Origin: Brachybacterium huguangmaarense
Lineage (GTDB): Bacteria > Actinomycetota > Actinomycetes > Actinomycetales > Dermabacteraceae
Reading direction: 5' to 3'
DNA: 64,000 nucleotides
Assembly: GCF_025725725.1 (NCBI RefSeq)
Contig: NZ_CP107020.1
Location: forward strand, 2,728,001 to 2,792,000
Below the pieces are notes generated by a model. That model was given only the letters and a program-made list of their open reading frames with translations, was not told where the DNA came from and ran no database searches. This document shows positions 63,746 through 64,000 of this stretch, in pieces. The position numbers and the translations under genes are program-made. The number at the start of each line of letters is the position of its first letter. Position 1 is the stretch's first letter.

Positions 63746-64000
63746 GTGGCCATCCTCGCACGCCCGCCGGCGCCGCCCCCGAGCTCGTCGGGGTCGAGCA
63801 GGGCCCGCCGGGCGCCGTCGGTGCGGTTGGGAGCGGTCGCGAGGTGGATGCGGGCGCCGACGAGCGCGGCGCCGTGCACCGAGACCACGACGGGGTACAG
63901 CTCGAGGGTCTCCAGCTCGGGCAGGTCCTCGGCCATGAGGCCCACGCGGATCACGGTCTCGGCGAGGGCGGCCCGGTCGACGGCGGGCAGACCCCGGTTC
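63742..64000 (-). CDS. GNAT / acetate-CoA ligase-type protein, C-terminal end only
   Basis: Only the last 86 codons are inside the window. LPAVDRAALAETVIRVGLMAEDLPELETLELYPVVVS matches the end of the ATP-grasp domain of ADP-forming acyl-CoA synthetases, where LPE.EL.L.PV is the conserved tail, followed by a short Arg/Gly-rich end. In related genomes a bifunctional GNAT/acetate-CoA ligase sits next to DUF5998, which fits. The GNAT domain itself is out of view, so the full product is inferred. Confidence 0.65.
   Translation of the reverse strand, partial: NRGLPAVDRAALAETVIRVGLMAEDLPELETLELYPVVVSVHGAALVGARIHLATAPNRTDGARRALLDPDELGGGAGGRARMAT

Overview
The window looks like a piece of a high-GC actinobacterial chromosome. 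The evidence is very strong G/C bias in coding DNA, many GTG starts, GTGA/ATGA stop-start overlaps, and marker families such as mihF, SepH, DUF4193, DUF3093, DUF3710, DUF5998, TIGR02234, the HGxxPAAW protein, an ANTAR regulator of the PdtaR type and a REP13E12-type DUF222/HNH gene. Gene order fits Micrococcales. A Brachybacterium/Dermabacteraceae-like genome is my best guess, inferred from memory of synteny and not proven. It is almost entirely core chromosome: no prophage, insertion sequence, CRISPR array or integron was seen, and no gene-free gap exceeds 300 bases.

Layout. 1-3.0 kb: the 5' end of polA diverging from a PaaI-type thioesterase, an orphan branched-chain-amino-acid-type binding lipoprotein, an ANTAR response regulator and tRNA-Leu(CAA). 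3.0-31.2 kb: a nearly unbroken run of minus-strand genes. Read in transcription order it holds an ABC-F ATPase, an HTH protein, efp-nusB, the pyrimidine operon (pyrR-pyrB-pyrC-PH-like gene-carA-carB-pyrF), mihF-gmk-rpoZ-coaBC-metK, then hisI, a Trp-associated membrane protein, two more small membrane proteins, trpC-trpB-trpA, lgt, gltB-gltD and pyk. Start codons overlap preceding stops at many junctions, so translation is probably coupled. trpE, trpD, trpF and the other his genes are not here.

33.0-44.1 kb: alanine dehydrogenase (plus strand), the SUF iron-sulfur operon sufR-sufB-sufD-Rieske-sufC-sufT (minus, without sufS/sufU), then a plus-strand group of a glutathione-transferase-like reductase, an ABC exporter pair, ctaA and a methionine aminopeptidase. 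44.2-52.4 kb: a DUF222/HNH gene preceded by a perfect SOS (LexA) box, an MFS transporter, dxs and acnA.

52.5-60.6 kb: a block whose gene order I recall as matching M. tuberculosis Rv2689c-Rv2699c: a TrmA-type methyltransferase, a KimA-like APC permease, a TrkA/CeoBC pair, DUF3159, an OB-fold protein, DUF3710, dut, DUF3093 and DUF4193. 60.8-64.0 kb: sepH, a phosphodiesterase-superfamily enzyme, DUF5998 and the 3' end of a GNAT/acetate-CoA ligase-type gene.

The most interesting signals are: the SOS box in the promoter of the DUF222 nuclease-like gene; the KimA-like permease facing two RCK (TrkA) subunits with no Trk/Ktr pore gene; back-to-back divergent promoters whose start codons lie 6-7 nt after a -10-like element (probable leaderless transcripts at polA/paaI and dut/DUF3093, with similar elements at metK and ctaA); the trio of small membrane proteins inside the trp cluster; and the membrane-anchored PH-like protein translationally coupled to carA.
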